Source: Chondrilla cf. caribensis (taxonomy: Eukaryota > Porifera > Demospongiae > Chondrillida > Chondrillidae). Taken from it: a stretch of 64,000 nt of DNA. Of this stretch, positions 1 to 10,896 are shown piece by piece (position 1 is the stretch's first letter; each line of letters starts with the position of its first letter). The translations under genes were made by a program, and so were the position numbers. The notes under the pieces are model-generated. The model saw only the letters and a list, made by a program, of their open reading frames with translations. It did no database searches and had not been told where the DNA came from. The stretch is taken from positions 4,692,940-4,756,939 of the forward strand of contig OZ026567.1 in the NCBI GenBank assembly GCA_964020155.1, in the 5' to 3' direction.

Positions 1-28
1 TTCTCAACCCTGGTTCTCCCCTCCTTAG

Positions 29-434
29 GGAATGGGTACGTATATGTTCAGAATTGACAGCAATGATGTTGTTGATGCCACCATGTCGGGGAACGAGGCA
101 AGATTTATTAATCATTCTTGTGATGTGAGTTTGTGTGATGTCATGTGTATAATTGAGCGGGAAATATTTACCCTTTCATCCATATCTCATCAAGCCTAAC
201 TGCTATTCAAGGATCATCACAGTAGATGGAAAGAAGAAGATAATGATATTCGCAGCTAGGAGGTAGTATTGCCCCCTGCCTGTATCTGCTGATTTTTAAC
301 ACACACTTGTTGCCTTGTTCTTCTGAAGGATTGTTCCTGGAGAAGAACTCACATACGACTACAAGTTTCCCCTGGAAGAGAAGAAGATCCCTTGTTCATG
401 TGGAGCAAGGCTGTGCCGAAAATTCCTGAACTAA
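29..434 (+). CDS. KMT2: KMT2/trithorax-type histone H3K4 methyltransferase, C-terminal SET and post-SET part (5' end outside window)
   Basis: Three exons (29-124, 195-262, 329-434) join into the last part of a SET domain. Seen: YMFRID, VVDAT, the RFINHSC motif that binds S-adenosylmethionine, the catalytic [10 protein letters not shown] stretch, then a post-SET zinc motif [13 protein letters not shown] and a stop. Ending in CRKFLN directly after post-SET is typical of the trithorax/MLL family; the details (YMFRID, PNCYSR, FAARRI) fit KMT2A/B better than KMT2C/D. The family writes H3K4 methylation at active promoters in complex with WDR5, RBBP5 and ASH2L. The first exon is entered from an intron ending in AG at 27-28, so only the tail is present. 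It converges with the thymidylate kinase gene, with 76 bp between the stops. Confidence 0.9.
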
Positions 435-510
435 CCACCACCATTACAAACAATTTACAATATTACCTGCCTGATACAATATACGTACGCTACAAGTAAC
501 GTAATGTGTC

Positions 511-1444
511 TCATTTTATGTCATTTTCATGTGTCCACAGTTTAGACAGTGGCTTGCTTTTACAATTCCCAATGGTTTCCATGGCAATTTCAACAAGTTT
601 CTGATGTACTACATCAACTGAGCTGGCAGCATCAATCATCTTCCAAGTGTCATCTTCGAGCAGTTTATAAGTCTTTCTAACATTTTCCTGGAACACAGCC
701 TGTTCGTAGCGTTCCTCGCCAAACTGTCCTCTCTTCTCTGCTTCTGCTGGTGGAAGATCCAAGAAGCACACAACGTCTGGTTTCACTAGACCAACATCAG
801 GCTGTTTGCACCAGTCAAGGGTGAATCCCTGCAATTAATGGACAATTTGTACATTTGAACATAATCTATAGATGACAATAACTCACAGGTTTACTGGCAG
901 TAAAAGCAACTCCAGAAAAGGCATATCTGTCCACTACCAGAGTCGTTCCAGACTCCAGTTCCTTGACCATCTTTGGACTATGTACAATGATAGCATCAAG
1001 GTCAACCACAATGGTACACTAGCCCGAGTTGCCACACAGTCAACCACAATGGTACACTAGCCCGAGTTGCCACAGTCAACCACAATGGTACACTAGCCCG
1101 AGTTGCCACACAGTCAACGAGAACAGAATAAACTCATCGCTACCCACATCGATTCCCATCTGTTGGCTGAAAACAGCAAGTGAATCACGTGGTCCTCAAG
1201 GTCTTCCTTACACGCCAGATAGTCGCCTATCATCTTTCCTATGGCTGTAGTGCGATCTGTAGGAAAACGCTGGATCGAAGTATAGCGCAAAATGAGCACA
1301 TTAAACTCGACAACTACCTGGAAATGTCCATTCTTTGGCTTTGATGTTATGGTCAACCAAGTGTTTGACTAGTTTCTTACACTGAGTGGATTTCCCAGCT
1401 CTATCGCAGCCTTCCAGGACCATCAACGCGCCTCTTCGCGCCAT
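511..1444 (-). CDS. DTYMK: Thymidylate kinase (dTMP kinase)
   Basis: Four exons on the minus strand (1318-1444, 1144-1256, 887-970, 511-828) give about 213 residues, against 212 in human. The P-loop is seen as LEGCDRAGKST near the N-terminus, followed by FPDRTTAIGKMIGDYL, HLLFSANRWE, VVDRYAFSGVAFT (DRY motif), LDWCKQPDVGL and the lid region RGQFGEERYE. The enzyme phosphorylates dTMP to dTDP for DNA synthesis. The start at 1444 puts MARRGALMVLEG in register with the human protein. The splice from exon 1 into 1256 was chosen because it restores the conserved FPDRTT; reading through gives no match. The intron between exons 2 and 3 holds a 38-bp triplication. Confidence 0.93.
1001..1118. repeat. 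Three-copy minisatellite in a DTYMK intron
   Basis: Three nearly identical copies (38, 36 and about 38 bp) starting GTCAACCACAATGGTACACT. They lie wholly inside intron 2 of DTYMK and add no coding sequence. Confidence 0.85.
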
Positions 1445-2157
1445 TTTGATCGGATCACGGTCTAATAAGTCTAATGACATTCTAATAAGCTGTACGTATT
1501 ATGGCAAATTTAATTGACCCATTCGGAAATCGTCCTAGAGGACAAAACTTCACTGCAATATTAAAAAACTATCCCATAGGATGGTTGCAAAAGTTTTAGA
1601 CCTATTTTGAGACGCTGATAACATACAACCTCTTGAGGTGCTTTGATCAGATTTTTTAGGTTTGGAAAGTGTGGTCTTGATGTTTCCATTGAACTACATG
1701 TTCCAGTTGAATGGAAGCAGGCAACATGATAGCTTATATGAAGAGTATTGACCACCATGATTGATTGATGACATCGATGGCATATACTGTTGCTAGAAAG
1801 GTCAATTTTTGACAGAAAATCCTGGAGAAAATTGTCCCAGTATAAAATTAATGTTGGTCAAAGTTTTCATAACAGAGCTAATAATCTGTCACTTGCTTCA
1901 TGCACTCATAATTGTGAATGCCAGTATTTCATCCAGGGAAATTTTCTCCCAATGGATTCAACTGGCATTCTCTCACTAAGACACACCAAATGGTCTTCAT
2001 CCGAGTGCGTGAAGCTCTCTCCAATTAGTGCATGTCATGTGACAAGATATAGTGTTTGTGCAGTTCAGTGTAGACAATCTGAACTCTTGATCAGGCAAAA
2101 ACTTCCTGTTACAAATCCCCCACAGGGGCAGTTACAATACAAAGCTATTTTCCACTA
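1445..2157. other. Intergenic stretch between DTYMK and AK3
   Basis: About 0.7 kb lying 5' of DTYMK and 3' of AK3. It contains open frames of 65 and 123 codons on opposite strands, but neither shows recognisable domains or exon-like splice structure. I see no gene here. Confidence 0.5.
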
Positions 2158-2808
2158 TTAAACATGCAAACTCTCAACGTGATGCTTTATTTGGGGCCAC
2201 AGAATGTCCGATTCCCTACCAGTGAAGGTCACTAAGAGTTTGTTCCTGCTGTAGTAGTCCAGTAGAGGTGCGGTTATCCTGGAGAATTCCTCCAGTCTGG
2301 CCTCCACAGCAACAGGAGTGTCATCAGACCGCTGGACCAACTTCTCCCCTGTTATGTCATCTCTACCAGCAACCTTTGGGGGATTGTATGTTAAGTTATA
2401 GACACGCCCACTCTGGGGGTGGATCCACCTCTGGGATATACGTTGTATCATCTCGTCGAATGGCACATTGAAGTACAAGACTGACGACAGGGTGCAGGTC
2501 ATTGCGAGGATCTCGGCCTGCTTCAAGGTTCTTGGAAAACCATCAAGCAGCCAGTTCTTGTTCTTGTGCTCCTTCAGCTCATTGAACACGAGCTCGACCA
2601 CCGTATCATCCGGGACCAATCTCCCTTCTTGCACATACTGCTTGGCTAGCACACCCACAGGAGTGGCTCGGGCTATTTGTGATCTAATAACGTCACCACT
2701 CGACAGGTGAACGAAATCAAATGTCCTAACGAGTCTTGAAGATATAGTTCCTTTACCGGATCCAGGAGCTCCTAGGATCAGCAAACGAAGAAGGCTAGCT
2801 TTAGACAT
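2158..2808 (-). CDS. AK3: Adenylate kinase 3 (mitochondrial GTP:AMP phosphotransferase type)
   Basis: Single exon of 216 codons from the chosen start. Seen: P-loop GAPGSGKGT, HLSSGDVIR (AMP binding), WLLDGFPRT, the LID region QRWIHPQSGRVYN...PPKVAGRDDITGE, and LVQRSDDTP. The long LID and the RWIHP...GRVYN pattern mark the AK3/AK4 group, and the overall match is closer to AK3. These enzymes equilibrate AMP with GTP in the mitochondrial matrix. The start at 2808 (MSKASLLR) reproduces the length of the human N-terminus. Two in-frame ATGs lie upstream at 2868 and 2904; the 2868 codon has a GCCGCC context and may be the real start, adding 20 residues. The gene is head-to-head with the deubiquitinase at 3043. 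Confidence 0.92.
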   Translation of the reverse strand: MSKASLLRLLILGAPGSGKGTISSRLVRTFDFVHLSSGDVIRSQIARATPVGVLAKQYVQEGRLVPDDTVVELVFNELKEHKNKNWLLDGFPRTLKQAEILAMTCTLSSVLYFNVPFDEMIQRISQRWIHPQSGRVYNLTYNPPKVAGRDDITGEKLVQRSDDTPVAVEARLEEFSRITAPLLDYYSRNKLLVTFTGRESDILWPQIKHHVESLHV

Positions 2809-3042
2809 GACGTAGGAAGGGACGCTAGCACGGGACGTGACAGAGGGAAATACCCCATCCAAAAACATGGCGGCTGTTGGCAGTTCTGATCCGTGGCAAG
2901 TCAAGTGAGTTGTGTTGGTTGAGGTGTAAGGAAGGGAGTGTTACTGTTGGTTACTTATCTTAGTTATCCATCCGAATCTGGCCTGCCTGGGGCTGGGAGT
3001 GTTGGAGCTAGTGGCACAGAAGGAGGAGTCGAAGAGACTACG

Positions 3043-6000
3043 ATGGCTGTGGATGTGAACACCAGTTGGAATCCGACAGTGGAATCAGGTAAATATGGCG
3101 CGTATTGCTTGACGAAATAGTGGATTCTCATTTTCAGCGACGTGTTTGCGTGACCACACCACATTAATACGTTGCACATCAGTGGTCCTTGTCAACGTGT
3201 CTTGTGCCCCGCCTCTTCCACGATAGGGACGGGTAATGAGAAAGGTCCTGCTGTACCAGACGACATAGAAGGCAGTCCCCTCGAAGTGGGAGTGTGTGGA
3301 TTGCGTAACCTTGGCAACACTTGCTACATGAATGCGGCCCTCCAGAGTCTTTGTGCGGTTGGTCACTTTCGAACTACATTCTTAGGTTGGTGGAGGTACG
3401 TTATCCCGTTGCTATGGTAGTGACATTACAGCTTGCATTCATGTACAGAATCACCTCTTGTGCCATCACCACCACTGAACACCAAGGAGATTCCCAAACC
3501 ATGGCTACATGTTAGTCACTTTACTGTGTGTATTGTGTGTACTGTATGTACTGTATGTACTGTGTGTATTGTGTGTACTATGTGTACTGTGTGTACTATA
3601 TGTACTGTGTGTACTGTATGTACTGTGTGTACTGTATGTACTGTATGTACTGTGTGTACTGTATGTACTGTATGTACTATATGTACTGTGTGTACTGTAT
3701 GTACTGTGTGTACTGTATGTACTGTGTGTACTGTATGTACTGTATGTACTGTGTGTACTGTATGTACTGTATGTACTGTATGTACTGTATGTACTGTGTG
3801 TATTGTGTGTACTATGTGTACTGTGTGTACTCTGTGTACTGTATGTACTGTATGTACTGTGTGTACTGTATGTACTGTATGTACTGTGTGTACTGTGTGT
3901 ACTGTGTGTACTGTATGTATTGTATGTACTGTGTGTACTGTATGTACTGTATGTACTGTATGTACTGTGTGTACTGTATGTACTGTATGTACTGTGTGCA
4001 CTGTATGTACTGTGTGCACTGTATGTACTGTGTGTACTGTATGTACTGTGTGTACTGTATGTACTGTGCTTGTGACACACTGTGTACTTGTCGTATTAGG
4101 AGCAGTTAGCGGCTCACTTGGGTTCAATGATGAGGAAGTTCTGGTCTGGAGGATACCTGGCTGTCCATCCCAAGCCTCTGAGACTGCTCTTGGGAGAAAT
4201 CTACAAGCCCTTTGCCAGCAGCAGGCAGCAGGATGCGCAGGAGTTCCTGGCAATTCTGTTGGACTCTTTGAACGAGTATCAGCTGATGAAAAACTTGGAG
4301 AGCTTGTCACCACAGTTGACAGAGCCAATGGACACCAGTGAAAAAAATGAGACCGTAGTAACGGGAAAGAGTGAGAATCAGCAATCTTCAACGGACATGC
4401 CATCATTGTCCAATCACCCTTCTATACAAGACACTACGGTCACTCCTGTACAAGACACTACGGTCACTCCTGTACAAGACACTACTGTCACTCCTGTACA
4501 AGATACTACTGTCACTCCTGTACAAGACACTACTGTCACTCCTGTACAAGACACTGAAATGACTTCATTTATTGCAGACACATTTCAAGGAACTCTAAAG
4601 AATGAGGTACATTACCCTTCGTACATCACTTCCTGTTGTACATTACTTCCTGTTGTACATTACTTCCTGTTATACATCACTTCCTGTTGTACATTACTTC
4701 CTGTTATACATCACTTCCTGTTGTACATTACTTCCTGTTATACATCACTTCCTGTTGTCCATACTACAGTTCAGTCATGTTACAGTGTCTTCACTGCTCC
4801 TCCCCATCCTTCAGGTTGTGTGTTTGAAGTGTTCCTTCTCATCGGCAAAGAGGGAGCCCTTCATGTACCTGTCCCTGCCCATACCCCATGCTCTAGAGGA
4901 GCAAATCAGTACGTTACTGTGCATTCATCACAGCATCACACCGTGATGTGAGCTCACATTGATCCAATGTCCTCATAGCTGTTATCTGGATAACCCCCAA
5001 ACACGTCCCTCAGTGGTGAGCTGGTGACTGGTGGGTTGAGGTGCACTGCAGTTTGTCATCGTTGTAGTCTCCACCCCCTCAGTGTCCTTGTAACAGTCCT
5101 GAAGCACCAGACGTTCAGAGACGTCAAGTTGGCACTTGCTGAGTGTATGAAGATTGAGTCCAAACCGAATGACATCGTATTGATGGAATCCATCAACTCT
5201 AGAATTAACAGAAAGCTGGTTAGCATCACTGTCACTTTGTGTGTGTACCTGGTCCAGTACACCCCTCCCACAGGGGGATAATTTCGAGGTCCGATCGAGA
5301 GACAGGAAGGCTGAGCTGCTCGCCTTGCTTTTGCCCAATGAGGAAAGCCCTGGTGATGAAGAAAAGGCGGAGTCCAAACTGGTTGTTGAGTGGCACACCT
5401 GTGCGGTGTGTTTGGACGAGAAGGAAGATGTCGAGTTGATGATACATCCCAAGTGCAATGGGATGTTATGTAAGCCATGTTTGAAGGTATGAGTGGATGC
5501 AAATTATAGGGTTTTACCCATCACCGTCACCAAACATATATTGTTTTCTGTCAGATGGCCCTCGCCCACTCCACTGTATGTGCTGTGTGTCAGGTTCCCA
5601 TTGACGAGAGTAAGGACATTGTACCAATGGCAGTGGAGGGAAAGGAGAGAGCACAAGCGATCAAGTGATTGAATGTTCTCTGATTGTTGTTGTCTCCTCC
5701 TTGAATTCACAAACATCTGTACAGTTTGTTTACCACTGTTGTGCTGTTGTTTGTAGATTAATGCAAGTCAGTGTACTATTTAGAAGAGAAAAGGAGTCAG
5801 GTGATTCTGTTACCATGGAGTTGCTAGGATACCCAATGGTCCTCAACTTGTCCACCCCAGCACCTGTCGGGGACATCCATCAGCTGGTGGAGGATTCCAT
5901 TCCCCCGCTCCTTGCTTCACTACCTCATACATTGAATCTTACTGGGTTTATGGTGGGTGTGGTTTGATTTGGTTGCCATGGAGCCCTGTTCCTCATCCCT

Positions 6001-7337
6001 GCTCTATCTCCAGGGGCGATATTGCTCGAGGTGTGAGTTTGGGTCGAAATGCACCGGCTGTGCTATACCTCCAGCATCCAGTGAGGCTTTCTCTCTCAAA
6101 CCGGGAGACTTCATTGCTGTCACTTTAGAAGCTTCGGATGACGTCAAGGAGAAGGTAAGAGGCAAGATCAGAGTTGGGAATTCGTTGTCATAGCAACACT
6201 GTGATGTCATTTTCATCAAAGGCCACATCAGTACATGACCACTCATCTATGGCTGATCGTCATGACAACCGTGTCACATTGGAGGAATGCATTGAAGGGT
6301 TCTCAAAACTGTATGTTTCACTGGAATCATGTCTTGATCGAGTTGCTATGGTAATTAGGACTTATACGTCATCTGCTACCTGTAGTGAGTTGCTAGGCAA
6401 CGATAATCCCTGGAACTGTCCCCAGTGTAAGGAGAACAGGCTGGCCCAACGAACCCTGAGTGTCCAGGCATTGCCCAACACTCTGATCATCCAGCTCAAG
6501 AGGTGGGGGGTTCAGTGACTCTGAAGGACCTCTCCCCATTCACTGTTGTGTTCTCTTCTTGTAATTTTTAGATTTTTCTTCCAAAACAATTTCAGTTGCA
6601 AAGTTGATGGGAGGGTGGAGATCCCTTTGGTCCTGGAAGGAAAAGTCTTCAGAGACGACTCCACTAAGCTACATCTCCGCAGCTGTGTGTGTCACAGAGG
6701 CAGTGAGTGGAAACCTTGGAAGATTGTACCATATAGACTTTATTGAGAGTTGATATTAACACTGAGGGGAAAAACCCACCCTTAACCCTACTTGAACTGG
6801 ACCACGACACTTGGTTGATGTAGTTCAACTTGCTTGTAGGTCCCAGTAAGGTCATACCAAACCCTGTACTTCTTATAAGAAGTACCAGCTATCAGTACTG
6901 GTTGACATACGTAGTGTACATGAGATAGGGACTGTATATTCATTGACCAGGGTACTTACTAAGCCAGTTACATTTGTACAATGATGTTCTTTGAGAGTTG
7001 GCTAATCTTTGGATAAGTGGTGTGTGGGCAATCCCCTTCGGTGTCCATGGTGATGAGGTGCTGGCTCCCCTCACCACAGGTCTGTCCTCTGGACACTATA
7101 CGGCTTACGTCTGCCATCCCAACTCCGGTCAGTGGTACTACTGTAACGACGACAGTGTTACTGAGGTGAGTGGGTGGACCCTTTGGTGTTGGTGCACATA
7201 CCACTCCCCCATGACTTGTCTACCAACCCTACTTCCTTCAGACTGAGCCATCTAGCATTGACCCTGAGGAAGTCTATATAATGATATACGAACAAGAAAG
7301 TGGGTGTGGTCAGCATGTAGTGGCATCACTGTACTGA
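3043..7337 (+). CDS. Ubiquitin carboxyl-terminal hydrolase of the USP4/11/15/32 class with an inserted RING-like zinc finger
   Basis: Multi-exon cysteine protease that removes ubiquitin. The Cys box [18 protein letters not shown] is at 3300-3350 and [15 protein letters not shown] near 4230. Exon 3 (4110-4606) carries a TPVQDTTV repeat; exon 4 starts at 4815 with [22 protein letters not shown] ubiquitin-like stretch (about 5097-5218) is followed by CAVC...HPKC...LCKPC...CAVC (5400-5600), a possible zinc cross-brace. Next come the finger motifs YCSRC/KCTGC (6020-6055), [19 protein letters not shown] (6410-6465), LIIQLKR, and the His box [10 protein letters not shown]...WYYCNDDS (7080-7155), ending [10 protein letters not shown]. 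Start and stop are the simplest complete reading; several internal splice sites are approximate. No DUSP domain or EF-hand is seen, so the exact paralogue is uncertain. The intron before exon 3 holds a long 9-bp repeat. Confidence 0.85.
3515..4075. repeat. 9-bp minisatellite (TACTGTRTG) in a deubiquitinase intron
   Basis: About 60 copies of a 9-bp unit alternating TACTGTATG and TACTGTGTG. Because the period is a multiple of three, the array lacks stops in several frames on both strands and creates artificial open frames of up to about 300 codons. It lies in the intron between 3385 and 4110. Confidence 0.92.
4423..4556. repeat. In-frame coding minisatellite (about 24-bp unit) in the deubiquitinase
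   Basis: Five to six tandem copies of a unit encoding TTVTPVQD inside exon 3, in a linker between the Cys box and the next catalytic block. It is translated in the gene's frame. Confidence 0.8.
4612..4765. repeat. 17-bp minisatellite in a deubiquitinase intron
   Basis: About nine copies of TTCCTGTTGTACATTAC-like units starting just after the donor at 4607; it occupies most of the short intron before exon 4. Confidence 0.8.
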
Positions 7338-7385
7338 TACATTATCTGGTCCTTTGCTTGTTCAGGTGTTAGCAAGTGCAACAAA

Positions 7386-7814
7386 ATGGACCCTTTGAAT
7401 GGAATGGATTTTGCTTGGGACAATGAAATAGGGAAGGCCATAGTCGAGTGGCTCGATCCACCCTCGTCATCTCCTGTCTATGGACCAACCCTCCCTAGGT
7501 CTTCTTCTGATAGTGAGTTAACTTGCATACAAATTTAATTATTCATATCTGACCTCCATGTGACCATCATGTGACCTCGTGCTTACTACCACATAGCCAA
7601 GTTATCAGATGCAGACAAGCCGCAAGGTAACAGGAAGCCATCTTTTTTGGATGACTTCAATTTAGGGAGGGATACAAAGGATTTCCCCACCACACGCTCA
7701 ACATTTGGAGATGCACCCCTGACACGTAGGTCGCTGACGGACATCACAGGGGGTGTGGTTCTGAGATCAGTCAAAGTGGAAGGAGTTGAGATATACAGAT
7801 CTAAAGATCTGTAG
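7386..7814 (+). CDS. Small orphan protein, 114 residues
   Basis: Two exons (7386-7512 and 7597-7814) with matching phases encode 114 residues beginning MDPLNGMDFAWDNEIG and ending EIYRSKDL. I do not recognise the family. It is hydrophilic, has a serine-rich SSSPVYGPTLPRSSSD segment, no signal peptide and no membrane segment. The start lies only 48 bp after the stop of the deubiquitinase on the same strand, so it could be a separate gene or an alternative downstream exon set of that transcript. The clean splice phase and the open frame ending close to an AT-rich tail support real coding. Confidence 0.5.
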
Positions 7815-7966
7815 GTGTAATTAAATTAATTAATTCATTTATATTAGACTATTGCATTACTTTGTAAATAAGATATATTAATCTTGATACGCTGATACGC
7901 AAGCAATTCGGGGCATCCCCTTATGGACATGAATAAATACACTTTCATTCCGAGTGGATTGAAGAG

Positions 7967-8246
7967 TTACGATAAGTTGGAATCGTCACACAGATCACCA
8001 AAGTCTTTCTTAAAGTCTTGATGGACCACCCATTCTCTGTTCAGTTCCAAGCCTTCCGGATTCTACAGAATTGAAGGAATTCAGGAAGAGTTGAGGCGAA
8101 CCACAGTGCTCCTCATCGAACTACCAAGCAAGATAAACCGGTAAACTTACGTCATTTTTGGATTTTTCGTGTCCATTAACAACAGCGGAAGAAGACGGGG
8201 GAGTTCTCTTCGCTTTAGGAGGAGTGAGGTCTTGTTTCTTCTCCAT
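7967..8246 (-). CDS. Very small orphan protein, 63 residues
   Basis: Two 96-bp exons (8151-8246 and 7967-8062), each of 32 codons, separated by a GT-AG intron in phase 0. The product starts MEKKQDLTPPKAKRTPP and ends FGDLCDDSNLS, so it has a basic, proline- and serine-rich N-terminus and an acidic C-terminus. The family is not recognised. It is head-to-head with the smoothelin-like gene, with 73 bp between the ATGs, which suggests one shared bidirectional promoter. Confidence 0.55.
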
Positions 8247-8319
8247 GACATAAGCCAATTAGACTGCCATTTTTCCTCCAAATCTGTTGACCTATTTGTA
8301 CCTTGTATAAACCACAAAT
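8247..8319. promoter_or_regulatory. Probable bidirectional promoter gap (73 bp)
   Basis: Only 73 bp separate the divergent ATGs at 8246 (-) and 8320 (+). Any core promoter and both 5' UTRs must lie here or overlap the coding starts. No TATA box is evident. Confidence 0.4.
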
Positions 8320-10896
8320 ATGGCTGACGGCGAGGAAGCAGAATTGCAGGCGAAGGTGAACATGTCTTTACTTCGTGTACCTGTGTGTACTCGTTTTAGG
8401 ATGTTGTCTGCTTGCTACAACAGCTTGATAAGGCTGATACGTATGATGAAAGGGCGAAATATCGAAAGGCTCTCAGAGAGTTGAGGAAAAACAAAAAAGA
8501 TGGTCAACGCCAGGCGTCTACTCAGTCGAGAAGAGGCAGCGCGGTTTACAAGCGATTCACCGGGACAGGACCTACATCGTCGGGGGTAAGCCCGTGTGAG
8601 TGAGCGTTAATCGTTCAATTGTTGTTTCTGTGTGTGGTCACCGTCTTACCAGACAGCGCCTCATGGTACATGGATTTGTTGTGTGCGCTGCAGAGTACGT
8701 TCGTTGGGGTGAAGCCGGTCGCCGCCACGCAACCACAGCAGAGAGGACACACTCCTGATAAGCATGGTGTCAAGCAGAGCGAGCGTACCAGAGAAGGTTC
8801 TGAGAAAGTTAAATCTCTAAAGGAGAACAGACTTGTACAAGAACCGTCACCCGATGTCGGCAGTAGAACACCCGATAGAACAGCGGCAAGCGTGGTTGAA
8901 GGAGAAGATAAACAGAATGGAGAGCAGTCGATTGAGCAGAGTACCAGTCCTCCTCCCAGTCCCAATGACCGGGCCTCCCTCCATGTGGAGAAAGAAACTA
9001 GTCCAACCGAGCAGACGACTAGCCCAACTGAGCAGACGACTAGTCCAACTGAGCAGATGACTAGTCCAACTGAGCAGATGACTAGCCCAACTGAGCAGAC
9101 GACTAGTCCAACTAAGCAGACGACTAGCCCAACTGAGCAGACAACTAGTCCAACTGAGCAGACGAATAGTCCAACCGAGCAGATGACTGGTCCAACCGAG
9201 CAGACGACTAGCCCAACTGAGCAGACGACTAGCCCAACTGAGCAGACGACTAGCCCAACCGAGCAGACGACTAGCCCAACTGAGCAGACGACTAGCCCAA
9301 CTGAGCAGACGACTAGCCCAACTGAGCAGACGACTAGTCCAACTGAGCAGACGACTAGCCCAACTGAGCAGACGACTAGTCCAAATGCAAAGACTGAGAA
9401 AAAGCATAGCTTCAGAGGAGCTGAAGATGTTGACTTCAGGCATAGAACTAAGACATCAAGCACACCACGATCTTCTGAACAGAAGGAAGATTTTCAAAAG
9501 ATCAAATTGAAGAAAGCAAATACAGATGCCAGTGCTAAGCCGAAGTCTCCTGTTGGTCGATCTTCTGAACAAATACCAGAATTCAAGAACTTTCAGCTTC
9601 GTAAGATGGAGTCCTCTCGTCCTCGAGCCACTACGTGGACGGGAGTGCGGGTGAGTGGTTGTGCTCCTTGAACTGGGTGTCTGTCAGGATTCACTGATGC
9701 TCTCCCCTGCTCAGCCTGGTGCTGTACGGTCCACTCAAAGTACAGCCCCAAGGGAGACAACTCCAAAAGCAAGCTTGAGAGCAGCTAGTTCCTCTACCCG
9801 GACACCGCCCACTAGTTCCTCCACCCGGACACCGCCCACTAGTTCCTCCACCCGGACACCGCCCGCTAGTTCCTCCACCCGGACACCTGCGGAGATACCT
9901 AAGAATGCATCACCTGCTGAGGTCTCCCCAGCAGCAATGGAAAGGTATCTTGAGCAGTTTGTGAGCCGTGTCCTGAAGTACCCCAGTGGAGGTCGGTCGC
10001 TGAGTGACCTCTGTAAAGACCCTAAAGTTCTCTGGTAAGTTACCATTTCCCACACGATTGTGGTGCTATCTTGTTGTAATAATTAGTGCAATTATTGAAG
10101 GAATGTGGGTGGGAGTAATGCCCCATTGAATCCCGTAGTGGGTGTAGCATACAGACCAGGGCATGTGGCATGTACCTTGTGTAAGCATTGTCTTTGACAT
10201 ACATTTTTCCTGGCTCAGTGAAATCATCAACTTGTGTGTTAGAGGTACAGTTGACATGCGAGCCCTCACGGTGGTCAAGTCTGGAGGAAGAAGAGAAGAG
10301 GCTGTGGCCAGAGAGGAAAACATGACCTTGGCTGTTGAGTCTGCACGCGCCATCGGCTGTCAAATATCGGACAACACACACTCGAAGCTACTCACTGGAG
10401 ACAAGAACGCCAGTGTACAGATCCTTTTTGACCTGGTTAAGGTAGGTCTTGCTTCAGGTTCAGGAGATGACTGTTAGTAGCTTGATTGTGCTCATCTTAG
10501 GCGAAGGCTGTCAACTTGCCTGGGATGAAGGATGCTCCAGCTGGGATATTCCAGAACCCATCTCTAATCTTCGCTGTATTTGGAATTGGGGACTCTTTGC
10601 AAGAAGGTGTTGACAGCTCTCAATCCCCTCCTCCTAAGAAGGAAGCTGTACAAACAACTCGTACCACTCCTCCCCCAACTCGTACTACTCCTCCAGCCAC
10701 TCGTACTCCTCCTCCAGCCACACGCACACAGAGTGAAAATGTGGATAAAAAAGAAGCTCCCCAACAGAGTGGCAAATCAAGTGTAGTTGCTAATAAGGAC
10801 ATAGAAGAACTGTCCTATGAAGAAAGGGCAGCACAACGCAAGGCTGCCAGGGAGAGGAGAAAGCAGGAGAGAGCCGCTCTGGCCTCCAAACCATGA
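8320..10896 (+). CDS. Smoothelin-like N-terminal domain protein with C-terminal CH-like domain
   Basis: Six exons (8320-8355, 8400-8585, 8694-9650, 9715-10034, 10219-10441, 10501-10896). Residues 13-50 (LLQQLDKADTYDERAKYRKA) form a short helical segment resembling the smoothelin N-terminal domain. The middle is disordered and contains about 18 copies of TSPTEQT, four SSTRTPPT-like repeats, and later TRTTPP repeats. Exons 4-6 encode about 110 residues from YLEQFVSRVLKYPSGG to FDLVKAKAVNLPG, with spacing and hydrophobic pattern of a divergent calponin-homology domain (EENMTLAVESARAIGCQI, LLTGDKNASVQILFDLV). The C-terminus is a charged coiled coil ending ERAALASKP. This suggests an actin-associated protein. 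The domain calls are by pattern only. Confidence 0.65.
8999..9385. repeat. 21-bp coding minisatellite (TSPTEQT)n
   Basis: About 18 tandem 21-bp units (ACTAGCCCAACTGAGCAGAC-like) translated in frame as TSPTEQT. Single-base variants mostly fall at synonymous sites, such as AGC/AGT and ACC/ACT. Confidence 0.92.
9784..9893. repeat. Coding minisatellite (SSTRTPPT)n
   Basis: Four copies of a unit encoding TSSSTRTPP, translated in exon 4 of the smoothelin-like gene. Confidence 0.8.

Noticed and set aside
1790..2161. 123-codon plus-strand ORF downstream of AK3
   Set aside because: No domain, no splice structure, overlaps the antisense 3' end of AK3; likely chance.
3433..4406. Long cysteine/tyrosine- or histidine-rich ORFs on both strands
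   Set aside because: Artefacts of the 9-bp repeat in an intron of the deubiquitinase gene.
8615..9463. 282-codon minus-strand ORF (SVGLVVC repeats)
   Set aside because: Antisense shadow of the TSPTEQT coding repeat, whose plus-strand frame fits flanking exons and splice sites.
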